Source: Microcyclosporella mali
Taxonomy: Eukaryota > Ascomycota > Dothideomycetes > Mycosphaerellales > Mycosphaerellaceae
DNA: 64,000 nucleotides
NCBI GenBank assembly: GCA_002785985.1
Contig: NHNU01000026.1
Span: 1 to 64,000, forward strand
Direction of reading: 5' to 3'
Positions 1 through 11,108 of the stretch are shown in pieces. How positions within the stretch are numbered: position 1 is the first letter of the stretch; every line of letters begins with the position of its first letter. The notes below the pieces were generated by a model. The model was not told the DNA's origin. It did no database searches and worked only from the letters and a program-made list of their open reading frames with translations. A program made the position numbers and the translations under genes.

Positions 1-330
1 TAGGTATATCTTTACCTAGCTAGGTACTATATAATACCTATATAAATTATAGAGTAGAACGTAATACTTCTATATATATCTAAAGGGTCCTAGGGTAGTA
101 TTACTACTAGGAGGTATAGCTATCTTAGGGCTACTACTTAGTAGGGCTTAGGGTTAGGGTTAAGCTATCCCCTTAGCTATAGTATAGGAGCACCCCCTTA
201 GTATCTACTACCTAGTACTATATAAGGCTCTAGAGAAAAGGGTAATCTAGCCTAGATGTCTAGTAGTGATCTAGGGCTATAGGTGCCTAGAGGGAGCTAG
301 AATGCCTAAAGAAACTGCCCCCTAGATTGC
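1..330. repeat. RIP-like AT-rich remnant
   Basis: The block is dominated by TA, CTA and TAG words and has very few CA or TG dinucleotides. This is the signature left by repeat-induced point mutation, which turns CpA into TpA. Composition changes abruptly near 330 to balanced sequence. No ORF or transposon domain survives, so the original element cannot be named. Confidence 0.7.
147..165 (+). repeat. Short telomere-like TTAGGG tract
   Basis: Two consecutive TTAGGG units plus a partial third lie at 148-162 inside the RIP-like block, with isolated TTAGGG nearby at 125-130. A left-end telomere would read CCCTAA on this strand, so this is an interstitial or inverted tract rather than the chromosome cap. 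Confidence 0.6.
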
Positions 331-621
331 TAAAGAATCTGACCCTGCCAAGCCTGGTGGTCTGTGCACCCCCACACCCGTCACCAAGGAATCTGCCCCA
401 GATTCCTTGCGGGAATATATATAGCTTTCTTCTCTTATCCTCCTTACTATATCTGCTGCTAGTGCTGCACCTACTGTTGCTGATGCTGCTACCTTACGAT
501 ACGGAGCACATGACTTGACTTAGGCTTCCCTTCCACCTATTCATGAGGGAAATCCTTGCTTCAGATCACGCCCGGGCAGTGCAAACCTCCAGCCATGGCT
601 AAAAGACACTCAATCCATGGA
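331..621. other. Gap without recognisable gene
   Basis: Base composition is ordinary after the RIP-like block. Only short unsupported reading frames are present and no motif was recognised. Confidence 0.5.
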
Positions 622-1515
622 TCAATGCTTGAGGAGAATTGGAGCACATCTTCGAGAGCTCCATGCAGCGCCTGCCACTCCATATGGACTGGGCTGTCCC
701 CACCCTTGCAGCCGGTACAGAAAAGATGTTCGTATCTTGAATCCGCACGACGCGATTTCTGGTGAGCCACGAGTGAGCATCGAGCCTTCAGCCTCGTTGA
801 CTCGGAAGCCGACACATGTCTTCGCGGAAAAGCTTGCTGGTAGATTGATCTGAGGTCTGACGTCCCTGGATGGACGAGGGCAACGCCGACAACATCGTCC
901 GTTGCGCTCGAAGTGGTCGCCGAATCTCATCTCAACGGTGACGCCTCCACGAAGGTTGAACACTGGTTCGCCAAGTACGCAGCTTGCCGACTCACTTCCC
1001 TGGGCAAGGCGACCAGACGGGACGAGATGATAGACATCCAAATTCGCCTCTTCGGGAATGTCCATCACTTCTCCCATGGTCAGGAGGCCGACGTCTAACC
1101 TGGAGCAAGACAGCCCTGTTGTCGCTCGTGGCCGGCTGGTGGTAACGGGAATCGTCGGAAAAAAGCCGTTGAAGTGGACAGAATGTTGTCCATGGTCCGT
1201 CGTCGTGAAACAGCCCAGGATAGTCAGTTGTGCTACGTGCGCTCGAGAGACGTGGGTGTCATTGACGCAGCACCACAGACACCAGCAAATGTAGTTTTCG
1301 GTCCTGTGGTCGTACGCGGAGTCCAGTCGCACATTCCAAACCAGGAGTTCGTGGATGTGGCAGAATCTGGTGGCTGCGACAGAGACAGACAGATGGCAAC
1401 GGATTTGCTTCGCACGGCACGCCAGATCTGACGGCAATAGCTTCATGAAGCGATCTTTGTGCAGCAAAGGAGTCGCTGTTTCTGGTCGGAATACCTCACG
1501 GCCAGAATTCGACAT
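622..1515 (-). CDS. Long ORF of unknown function
   Basis: An ATG-initiated frame of 297 codons is longer than expected by chance at this base composition. The product is rich in Cys, His and Arg, has no recognisable domain, signal peptide or membrane segment, and its opposite strand also carries short open frames. It may be a relic of a gene in the eroded left region or a chance frame. No function is proposed. Confidence 0.25.
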   Translation of the reverse strand: MSNSGREVFRPETATPLLHKDRFMKLLPSDLACRAKQIRCHLSVSVAATRFCHIHELLVWNVRLDSAYDHRTENYICWCLWCCVNDTHVSRAHVAQLTILGCFTTTDHGQHSVHFNGFFPTIPVTTSRPRATTGLSCSRLDVGLLTMGEVMDIPEEANLDVYHLVPSGRLAQGSESASCVLGEPVFNLRGGVTVEMRFGDHFERNGRCCRRCPRPSRDVRPQINLPASFSAKTCVGFRVNEAEGSMLTRGSPEIASCGFKIRTSFLYRLQGWGQPSPYGVAGAAWSSRRCAPILLKH

Positions 1516-1983
1516 TCGCCTTCATGATCGCTGTCGATCTCGGTGATCGTGTCAAAGGCAAGCACCCAAGCCAGTGACCGGCTATACCTGACCTCAGTTG
1601 GGTGTCAGACGGGTGGGCTTCATCTCGAACACACCTTTACAGCCATCTCAGGACCACAACGCCCACTGGCAGCTTCGTTCTCTATGGCTCTTCCGTGCGG
1701 CGTCCAGATGTCCTCTGATCCCCTGATACGGTGAACTCTGCCGTTCGACTCCCGAATGAAGCGGAGCCACTCTAAGCCATTGCGAATCTGAAATTCCCGA
1801 CAGCAGTTCATGAAGGATTTGGCACCACTCCAGCTTGATGCTTCGACGGCATACGATGCCAATGGCTCTTCCGTCCATCGTATCGCCAGAGAAGTGTCGT
1901 TGATCCTGGCTGTGCGACTGTCGAGTTGTACTCGTTGCTAACAATGTCGGCGTTCGCTATGATCGCTTGGCTAGGGGCGCCTG

Positions 1984-2217
1984 GATGGAGTCCTGTTCGA
2001 TTGACTCCTGTTCGACTGCGTCCTATTCGACTGCGTCCTGTTTCGACTGCGTCCTGTTCGACTGCGTCCTGTTTCGACTGCGTCCTGTTCGACTGCGTCC
2101 TATTCGACTGCCTCCTGTTTCGACTGCCTCCTGTTCGACTGCGTCCTACTCGACTGCCTCCTGTTTCGACTACGTCCTGCTCAACTGCGTCCTGCTCGAC
2201 TGCGTCCTGTTCGACTT
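1984..2217. repeat. Minisatellite, 15-bp unit
   Basis: About fifteen copies of a unit close to TTCGACTGCGTCCTG run head to tail, with occasional 16-bp units carrying an extra T. On the minus strand the unit reads as the pentapeptide QDAVE, so the array may once have encoded a repeat protein tract. The 16-bp units break that frame. Confidence 0.85.
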
Positions 2218-2262
2218 GGCTCGCGAGCCGTCGGCGCCTCCTGGTCTCGTCGGCGTCCTTCC

Positions 2263-2910
2263 TCAGTGGGTTTGTAACTCTTGATCGGTCTTCTCATCTT
2301 CGACCATGTCGGCGTATCTGCCGTCCATCAAGACAGCACCGCCAGGTCGTATAACTTGTGGCCTGCCAGATCTCCGACGATCTGGACGCCACAGTCCCTC
2401 GACCGTATGGTCAAACATCACACGAGCAATTGATGGCCATCCTCCAGTGCATTTGAGTTGCCCGCAGTGCACTCTGTGGGTCGGAGCCTACTGCATCAAG
2501 GATCAAGCAAAGCAGAGTCGTAGTTGGGCGAAGTACACTCCTCGGGGATGCACACACGTCCCGCGTCGAGCAAGGCAGAAACAGCCTTCCAATAGGTCTC
2601 TAGAGTCGAGTCGCCACGAATGCGCTCCCACCCTGGAACCGAGCTCGCGATATCGTCTCGCAGCGTGTAGAGGTCCAATTTTCGCTCAGGTTGTATTAGC
2701 CAGGTGTTCCAGGCCAGTACGCATGCGGCTCGTGTGCTCTAAGTGCTGCATCCTTGTATTTGCTCGGCCACTCTCGTTCGCTATGCCATTCTTCTCCGCT
2801 GCGCCACTCTTGTCCACTATGTCCGTGAGTTCTGCCATATCGCTGTTGTCTGCCGGATCATTCTCCACCGCTGTGTCCTTGTGCGCTGTGCCCACGAACC
2901 GCAGTGCCAT
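2263..2910 (-). pseudogene. Decayed minus-strand coding remnant
   Basis: Three minus-strand frame segments look protein-coding but lie in different frames or are cut by stops. The first is 2910-2686 with the hexapeptide repeats. The second is 2700-2496, containing LDLYTLRDDIASSVPGWER. The third is 2472-2263, ending MVEDEKTDQELQTH. Together with the adjoining QDAVE-coding minisatellite they read like the remains of one repeat-containing accessory gene. I could not join them with credible introns. The product is unrecognised. Confidence 0.35.
2767..2820. repeat. Degenerate 18-bp tandem repeat
   Basis: Three adjacent 18-bp units (2767-2784, 2785-2802, 2803-2820) share a pattern GCCAyTCTyGTyCrCTAT, and a weaker fourth follows. 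On the minus strand they encode the hexapeptides IVDKSG, AAEKNG and IANESG inside the decayed coding remnant. Confidence 0.6.
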
Positions 2911-3304
2911 TCCTGTGCGCTACGCTCACGAGTTGCTGCGTCCTTCCTCTGCTGTCGATTGGGCGATGCGCCCTCAGTATGGTGCTGGAGTGATTGTGTT
3001 GCCAGTACGGTCCTCACGCTTTCGCCGCAACGATGCCGAACGAGTATCTCTCGTCGGCGATGCAGATGGTTTGACTTGGCTGAGGATCCAAGCTCTTTTC
3101 AATGCTGCCCATCGCGGGCATCTGGCATGCTCGATACCGTCCGGATGGCCCTCAAAGATGCTGTTTCGGCGGTTCGATCTCGCATAGATGCATCGCCGCC
3201 AGGTTCATATTGGCCTTCGTGGTGCGTGCTCCTCTCGCTTCTGAGATCTCGATCTTCGTCCACCTTAGGCGCAGGCGGAACAACGGAGAGGGCGGAGGTG
3301 TGAC

Positions 3305-3449
3305 CATGGCGGCGACTCATATACAGGCTCGCTACCGGGGCGAGCGAGATCGACGTCTTGTACGAGGGACGAGTAAAGGTGGAGCGTACGAAGTGTATGG
3401 TTGCGAAGTGGCTGACAGGGCTGGAAGCAATAGCGATTGGGTGACGTAG
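3305..3449 (+). CDS. Small ORF with IQ-like motif
   Basis: A 48-codon ATG frame begins with residues matching the calmodulin-binding IQ consensus (IQxxxRGxxxR, seen as IQARYRGERDR). Downstream, 3451-3747 keeps open plus-strand frames with coding-like composition, so this could be a first exon. No splice solution was convincing. It is possibly a fragment of a degraded gene. Confidence 0.2.
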
Positions 3450-5420
3450 CGTGGAGAGGGCGGGTATGGGGCTCCGCAGTGGAGACCCCGCATTTCGTCC
3501 TAGCCCTGTCGAGCTCCTTCCACCTCACAAACATCCCAAGAGACACGTCTACCTGCTCACGCTGTCGTCAGCACGAAGTGGTCAAGAGGCGCTCCTTCGA
3601 TGGACTCGCTCATCGCATCTTTTCGCAGATCTTCGCACACGCTTTCCGGCCGATACCTCCGACGACGACCCCGCGCGATGCATATCCTCCCAAGTGAAGA
3701 CGCCGTCACCCCCATTCTCGCGCTTTCTGGTACCCAAGGCATACTGACCGGGCGGAGGTGAAGAAAAGAGGACAATGACTCCCTTGCTGTCAGCGGCTCT
3801 CGCGGGTGTCGTCTGTGATCTGGGCTCGCGGCTGATGTCGCAGCTAGCAAGAAGTGACGGCCGCCCACTGCCATGTGTGTGGAGGGAACCGAAAGAGGAA
3901 CACCTTGCTGGATGTACCTACATCGGATAGAGACTTGAAAGTCCGCAATGGGACACTGAGGCCCTGGACTCTTTTCCACCTCGCCGTCGTCTAGATCATG
4001 CATTCATACACACCGCCGCGCAACCGCGCTCCCTTACTATGATGGTAGACCCCCTCTCATCTGTCATACTCTCCTCCGACGCACTCGTAGGCATTGTACT
4101 GCTCCTGCGAGTCCCCCTCGCTGTTCCGAAAGATGTACCGCACCCATGGGGAAGGAAAACGGGCCACAACAGTGTCGAGTCTACATACAACGTGACGGTG
4201 TCAATGATTCGTCGCTACGTAGTCCGAGTGGCCATTGTCAGAGCGAGTCACTCCATGCCGAACCATCCTTGATGGGACTCGACCACTGCGCTTGGAATTA
4301 CATCTATCTTCACAGCAAACGCCGTCAGCTGGTGGTGCTGGAACATCAACGCACCTACCTCTTGCGCTGCAGGCGCCATCTTGTCACCAGATAAGCCGTT
4401 CGCATTGAGTGTCGTCGTCGAGTGACTGAGCTGCTCCATTCCGTGCACCTGCCAGGAGGTGGCCTAGTGTTTTCCCGGCACTGTGAGCGATCTCCAGCAC
4501 CCTTGCTTTTGGATTCCAATGCCTCTGGACTTGCGGAGCAGGAATCAGTCGTACTAGGTTCGAGGGCGTACGATACCCAATTCCCTTCACTCCCACTTCA
4601 CAAGTCGCTGCGGGCAACGTTCCGTTTGGCCCAGAAGCGATGCCACTCGCCCAGACTTCTTGCCATTATCAGCCTTGTCACAGTGAGGGTTGTCCTAGGC
4701 GGTGTGTCAGGCTGACGGCCACGATACACCCCGAGCCCAACCAAGGTAACGGGCTTCGAGCGTTGATGATTCCAAATGCCCAATCGTAGCGTGGCCGTTT
4801 CCTGGGACTGCAGTGACCGACATGAGGCCACAGATTCAAGACTACGATATCAAGCGCACTCGTTGGCTGAGCCAGCTTCAATCCGGACTTGACTCCAGGG
4901 CTTCATCACAATGGCGTTGGTGTCTGAAAGTAGTCGCCTTTGTTGGAACTTGATTCATGGCTGGTCATTGTTCTGCAGAGCCATCCGACCTCCACTTCCA
5001 CACAGATCATGGAGGTCCCGCATTATCCAAGCAGATAGGAGTGGCAGGTCATGGGTATGAGTATGTCGCCGTCAACATCCAGCCAAGGTTCGATACGGAC
5101 CCACCCCGTCATTCGCCCACTCGAGGGTTCAATAGTAGCCACCAGGACAAGATGTCAGCCGCGCAGGTCCGACAGCTCACCGTGTATCAATCGTGCAGTG
5201 AGGATGCAACCTTCGAGGTTCCCCTCTTCGAGCGCTTTCCAAATACTCGACGAGATACAGTCCCAGTGCGCCACTTCATGACAGCAACGTCGTGTCCTCC
5301 AGCCATGGTCGACGCTGGAGCTTGACGGCGTCTTGACGAGCATCAGCAGGTACAGCAAGCGAAAGATGCCGGGCTACAGCTTGCTGTTGACACCTGCCTC
5401 GAAGACCACGGCGAAAATGA
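3450..5420. other. Gene-poor stretch with broken frames
   Basis: Short overlapping frames on both strands (for example 3451-3747 plus, 3557-4003 minus) have no recognisable domains. The look is of eroded coding DNA rather than intact genes. No RNA gene or repeat was seen. Confidence 0.4.
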
Positions 5421-5753
5421 ATGCAGGTCGATCACTGGCAAGATCCCACAATCGACGCTGACGACAGAGAAGATCGGAACAGCAATCTTCCCAAACCCGT
5501 GAGCTCACAGCAGGGCATACCGACAACCTCTCCCAGCAGCATGACTGAAGGCCAGGCACTACAACGTAGCCTGGACTCTCTGTCTCCGTATGCTGCTGAC
5601 GCATGGCTGGGAAGATATATCTCGAGCCATCCCTCATCCCAGGTAGATATGGACGACAGCCAAGGCATAGTCTGGACCTCCAAGAGCCACTACACCACCG
5701 CAGCAGAGCTACTGAAGGAGACGTCTTGCCCCCCGTGGCCCTTGTTAATTTGA
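5421..5753 (+). CDS. Hypothetical ORF, 110 codons
   Basis: This ATG-initiated frame encodes an acidic, serine-rich product with coding-like composition, particularly in the second half. No domain, signal peptide or membrane segment is visible. It lies in the eroded region and could be an exon fragment. Confidence 0.25.
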   Translation: MQVDHWQDPTIDADDREDRNSNLPKPVSSQQGIPTTSPSSMTEGQALQRSLDSLSPYAADAWLGRYISSHPSSQVDMDDSQGIVWTSKSHYTTAAELLKETSCPPWPLLI

Positions 5754-7522
5754 GCAAAGCTGCCGAAGACAACTTCCATTACAAGACCCTGAACAAATCC
5801 CGAATTCGACGACCTGACTGTCAGCCGCGTTGTCAGGATACCTGAAACCTCATACACACTTTGCGAGGCAGACCCAAACTTGAGCCGATCCTTGTGTACC
5901 GCGGACTGGGTTCCTGGCCACCGCAGTCAGACCTTGGCAACGAAAGGCCAAGATCTTGCCGGAATTTCTCCGTCGAGAGCATCATCGGGTCACTTCGTGC
6001 GCACTGACGACCTTTCTACTGACCATGGAGACTAAGACTCCGCGGAGGGATGCGAGCGCTCGTACGACGAGCAGATTCCGCAAATGAGCAGCTTGGGTCC
6101 AGAACGACGACTGCACGAACGAACAGCGAACTGGGAGTTGGAGGATGGGGTTCCTGGCCGTGGATTCTAGGGGGCTGCAACTTGACTTACGTCTCGCAGA
6201 CGGTAGCTGTCGTTGGATTGCCATAATCACACTCTCGTCTCTGTGGGCGACCAAAAGATAGACGAGATGCAGTGAAGAGAAGCGCGGGAGATCAAGCCCG
6301 AGGAAATGCAAGGCCTGAAGACAGGTCGGCCATCGAGATAGAGCTATAGAATTCACCGCCGCGATACGCAGATCGTACCTCCTTCGAGTATGATTCTCTG
6401 ACAGCGTACATTCATTCGGAACGCTTGCCTGTCGACGATCCTGGATTTCAGACTGTCCCTGTCACTTACGTCAGATAGAGGTCGTATCGAAGCAGGCGCT
6501 CCTAGCTCCTGCTGAAGCTGTCTCCTGCGTACATGAAATTATATTTGCGAATGAGCATCCTCTATTGCTCTCACTCCCTGGACGCAGCTTCGACAGCTGG
6601 CTGGTCGGGGCATTGAGGCCTTGAATCAGGCATGATAGAATGCCGGATGTCTACTTGTATGATGCCATGGACGACTTCATAGATGTGGCAAACGACACTC
6701 ACTGAGACAGCCACGAATTCCATGTCGTCCGACTAACCTGGATGTCGATGTGCCGATCACTGCCTCGAGCACCTTCGACAGCCCGCGGCTAAGAGCCGTG
6801 ACTAGCGTCAAATCCAGAGCGAAGGTGAATGGATGCTGGGTGGGACCAACAAGACTCCGAAGGCATACTACACAGCCTCTCCCGAACAGCACATCTGTCG
6901 CAGCTTAGACACTCGTACGGTCTCCATACGATGGCCGACATATGTGCTGGCTTGAGGATGCCCAAAAACGAGCCAGGGATGTCAGACGTACTGCGAGCTG
7001 GGTGGTTCTCTGCGCTGCCGAACCAAGAGGGGTCCATTCTCGAGACCAAATTCAAGCGAATCCAGGTCACGTCGTTACGAGTTCACAGAAAATGCGCAGT
7101 GGATTGAGGAAAAAGGTTAGGTCACTGCCCGCCACTGTCTTCCCAACGGAAATCAAACTCCAGATTAATCGTGATAGCCCTTCGGCGAGTCAGTACGATC
7201 AAGGCGTCTTGGCAGGTTTTTGAGATGTCACTGTCGGCGGAGCGGTGGTATAGTGCGACCTCTTGTAACCCACTTGCCGCAATCTCCCCCGATACGAATC
7301 AAGAAGGCTTGCAATTGGGGATGGAATAATCTCGGTGCGCTGTTTAAGACGAGCCTATTCATGCCATAGAAGAGCTTGATAAACCTCCTGTGGAGCTCCT
7401 TGCAAGTCTGTGCCAGAGCTGTGAGTTTATCCAGCGATGGGAGGACTTGGTTGCTGGTGCTTTGCTCCGCTCGACGGACGACTGCCGGCGACATCTCAAA
7501 TCTTCCGCGATAGCCCTACTGT
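5754..7522. other. Gene-poor stretch
   Basis: Only short frames are present, such as one at 6829-7107 on the plus strand. No domain, repeat or RNA gene was recognised. Confidence 0.4.
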
Positions 7523-7961
7523 CTAAACACGTTCGAACTCAAGGAGTATCAATTCACCAGCGTCCGTGAGTGTGAGCTCGGTACGGCGGAGCTGCAAGAC
7601 TGGCTTGAGTTTGGCTTCAGGGACGAACAGCGCCGCATTATGCCTCCCTCACACATTACTACATCTCGCGTGCAATTGGCGCTTGTCAATTTACATACAG
7701 GCGGCTCCTCGCCGTTGATGCTGGCAGCCTCCGAGAAGCCACGCACCATGGGGCAGGCATTCAAGACAATCCTGCAACAGGAGGGCATCTCAGCCGACGA
7801 TCAAGAGCGTGAGTTTACATCACATGGGACTCATGATTCGGTTGCTGACATTCTCAGTTCAAAAATGGGCTTGCAGGGAAAAGGCGATTGAGTCCGCAAA
7901 GCTTAAACCATTGGCGGTGACTGTGAGAATAATCGCGCATCCTTATGATGCCACCGAGTAG
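7523..7961 (+). CDS. Partial unknown gene with one clear intron
   Basis: An open frame from 7523 reads through coding-like sequence, including ELQDWLEFGFRDEQ, to a donor GTGAGT at 7809. A 49-nt intron ends in TGCTGACATTCTCAG at 7857. The frame then continues (LQKWACREKAIESAKLKP) to TAG at 7959-7961. The intron has an ideal fungal branch point. No ATG lies upstream in this frame after the TAG at 7520-7522, so the 5' part is missing or on another exon. Family not recognised. Confidence 0.45.
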
Positions 7962-8309
7962 ACAGACGGGGCACGCTACCACTAGCAGGCCGACTACGAC
8001 CGCGATTACAGTCACAGATACGAGAGTTAACTTTCGTACGATTGCACAAATAAAGGAGTACTAGGAAAAGTGCTGCGCGAGTCATATCGGCCGCCCACTT
8101 CAGTCGAGTACAGCTCTGTGGATATCACCTGGAAGCGCGAAAAATTAGGCATTTGAAATTTCCATACCAAGGACTATTAACCTATGAAGCCTCTCCCATG
8201 CGCGGCAGTGTTCTCCCAGAGGAATGATGAGCACTCACACGATATCAAGCCATACTGAGGTAGCATCCACTCATCAGTTAGTAACAATTGACAACGGGTC
8301 CTCGTCGGG

Positions 8310-11108
8310 TCAGCCTGAGTTGATCAAATCTACGAGAGCAATAGCCACAGCCTTCTCGCAAATCTTGGACTCGACCTTGCTCATATGCGTGCCTCGCACA
8401 AAGTAGCGGCTGAAAGTAGGTTGGACTTCCTGACCTTTGTGGGCAATCCGCATACATGCCTGCTTGTAGACCTCAAGATTGAAAGGCTGCTCGATGGTGA
8501 TACTGCGGGCGCACCGGTAGTGCAGACTGAGACCCACGGGGTTGAGGGTCATTGGCATGACAAGAACCGTAGGTTCCTGACGGTTGTCGAACTCTTTCTC
8601 GATCTTGCGAAAGCGAGTATCTGGGTCCTCCTTGCTCGTCACGAGCAACGTCTTGAGTTTCATCCATCGTAGCACCTTGTTGACCAGCTGAGCGGAGCGA
8701 GGATACTGTGTGTATACCAAGACGTGTCGCTTTGGGAGGGTGTCGTCCTCGAAGATTGTGACAATCTCTTTGATGAGCTGCGCGAGTTCTGGCGCGCCTA
8801 CCAAGACCTGCCTGAGCACTTCCTATTCAGATTGAAACGGATCCTCAGCATACCCCAAACCACACACATTCATACGGCGCATCTCCCACAGCAGGTATGC
8901 GAGTGACTTTTCGGTGAGCTTCTCCAAGTCCTCGTTGGAACGGTATCTGTAGTGCCGAAACATCGGGTGGGTCGCGACGACAGTGTCGAGAACATGCTTC
9001 GCCCAGTGTTCCTCTGCGAGTGGTGCAGCTTCCATGGCTTCGAGCTTGTCGAGATCTGAGCGACGTGCCAGGCCGGTTGCTGGGAAGTACTCCAACATGC
9101 TGGTGCCATCTGTCGTGGCTCTAAGGTCGAGTGCTTCGCCTTCTTGGACCGGCTTTGCTGCAATATTGTACAGCTGGCGATCGCGAGTGTTGAGCTGTAG
9201 CTCCACACGAATTGTGATCAATTCCATGACTTCAGGCATGACGGTAGTTGATCTCCCATGCCTGTCCAAGATCGGCGTGGTTTGACCACGCCTAATTGCC
9301 ATATCTCCCATGGTTGTGCCGATGCGCTTGAGAGCACGCAGTAGAGGTTCCTTGTCTTGCTCCTCACCGCCCGGTGCCCGTCGAGTGTAGTACTTGCTGA
9401 GGTCGTGGGTGATGGAGGCATTCCACGCATCACGAGTCTGAAACATGCGTCTACTCTCATCAAGCGCGTGCGACGCCGTCTCGAAAACGTGTTCACCTCC
9501 AAACGGCATCATGTCCGTGGTGCCGTCGTCTGATTCGGTGGCTTCGAGTGGGTATTGGAGGCTTGCATTTGTACCCGCTAGTCCCGGCTTGTCTAACTTG
9601 GCCAGGATCTTTTTGGGCACGCGGGAGACCGCAAAATGTTCCTTTCGATCGTCGTCGTCCAAGCGCGGAGACCTCTTCTGCTCCAATAGCTTGGTGGCTG
9701 GAAACTCAGTTCAGCGATCTTACTTCATCAACACGCTGCGCTTTGCGGGAGTGGATGCCGCATCAAATGTAGCGGGTAGGACCTTCCATTCGTCGTGTCT
9801 GGCTGGTACGTCCTGCAAATGACTAAAAAGTGGAGGCTCCTCGAGCGGCCAGGCAGCAAAGTTGTTACTGTTGTAAAATCCATGGCGGCGGTATACTTTT
9901 CTCTGTTGGCATTATCGTCCCTCATATTGAAGTCTTCATTCTCGCTGAACCAGTTCCGCTCAGTCAAGACGACGTAGCGGCGAAGATCTCCAAGGCCATT
10001 GATGAGCAGAGATCCAGAAAACAGATGGATGAATCGGAGTTCGAGGCAGCGGAGAAATATTCCACGAAACGTAGCCGCAAAAGCGCACGACGTGCGCTTC
10101 GTCGACGATCAGGCGGGCAAAGAGATGTTTGACCTGGCGCAGCTCGTATCTAGGACGCTTTCCGTGTCTAATGAAGATAGTCGAACACTGCTCTACCGAC
10201 ATGACCAACACGTGCTGATGGGCTGAGGTGCTTTCAAACGTCCGAGAAACCTCGTCGAATGTCAAACTGATGGTCGTGGGCATCTTGTCCATCAGACAGG
10301 GCTAAACCTTGTTGGTGCCGTAACAGAACATCATCCAGCCCGGACCCAGCGCATTATCCAACTCCTTGCCCATATTCTCGATAAGTGAGGCTGGCACCAT
10401 CACCAGTGTCGGCCGCTGGACCGGGTTGCCGTCTCTGGCATGCATCAAGTTCGAATAGATCATCACAGCAGCCTGTATGGCACTCTTGCCCGTGCCCGCT
10501 TCGTCGCCACTGAGATAGCCGCACCACTCCTTCTCCTTCTGCAGCACAAAGTACAGGCTAGTGATTTGGTGATCGGTGAGTTGCTTGCCAGGCTCTTCAG
10601 ATCGCATCTGCGGAAGATGACGTGCAATGTCATAACCGCCCAGCATATCATCCGGAGCAGCAAGAGCGGTTTGGGCGTTCCTGTAAGCCTCAGGCGTGGT
10701 GTTGTGAGCAGCCGCACGACGCACACCTTCTGCCACTCGAGCATTGCGAACCTCCCGATTTAGAATGCGCTCTTTAGCGTCCAGTTGTCTGGAATACTTT
10801 GTTCGCAGATCTTCCTCATCATCCGGCATCTCTTCTTGTGAACTCGAATCCAGAGCAAAGTCGACGAGCCCCATTAGCTTGTTCGCTCGCTTATCGCGGG
10901 CGGCCGAGAAGTCTCTTGGACCAGGATGGGTAGCGGATATGGCGCCAATTGTCTTGTGGTCGAATGGGTACCAGAGTGGATGCCGTCTATGTGTGGCCTC
11001 GGCGGAGTCTGGGACTGGGCTGGGGCTGAAGACGTGATCAACCATGATGTTGAGCGTGGTTGACAGCTCGGCAAAGAAGCTTAATACGTTGACCTCATTG
11101 GTTTCCAC
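8310..11108 (-). pseudogene. Broken SNF2-family DNA helicase/ATPase
   Basis: Reading from 11108 downward, the translation contains a Walker A motif (GDEAGTGKS), a Walker B/DEAH box (LIVDEAHVV), a motif III-like segment (LFSGSLLINGLGDL) and a C-terminal helicase lobe. That lobe has HVLVYTQYPRS, NPVGLSLHY and a motif VI-like QACMRIAHKGQ. SNF2 proteins use this engine to remodel chromatin. Two in-frame 45-nt introns can be drawn (8823-8867, and less certainly 9690-9734). A TAG at 10302-10304 and a one-base frameshift in the T-run near 10095 have no splice solution. The second arginine expected in motif VI is a lysine. The 5' end is unresolved; coding-like sequence continues to about 11480. Pseudogene status is inferred, and sequencing error at the two sites is the alternative. 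Confidence 0.75.

Noticed and set aside
2306..3187. 293-codon plus-strand ORF
   Set aside because: The opposite strand has more convincing coding segments, and the frame runs through the low-complexity repeats, so it is likely a shadow.
8823..8825. In-frame TAG in the SNF2-like gene
   Set aside because: It is explained by an in-frame 45-nt intron (8867-8823, GTGTGT..AATAG) that joins MRRMN to EVLRQVLVG, so it is not counted as a lesion.
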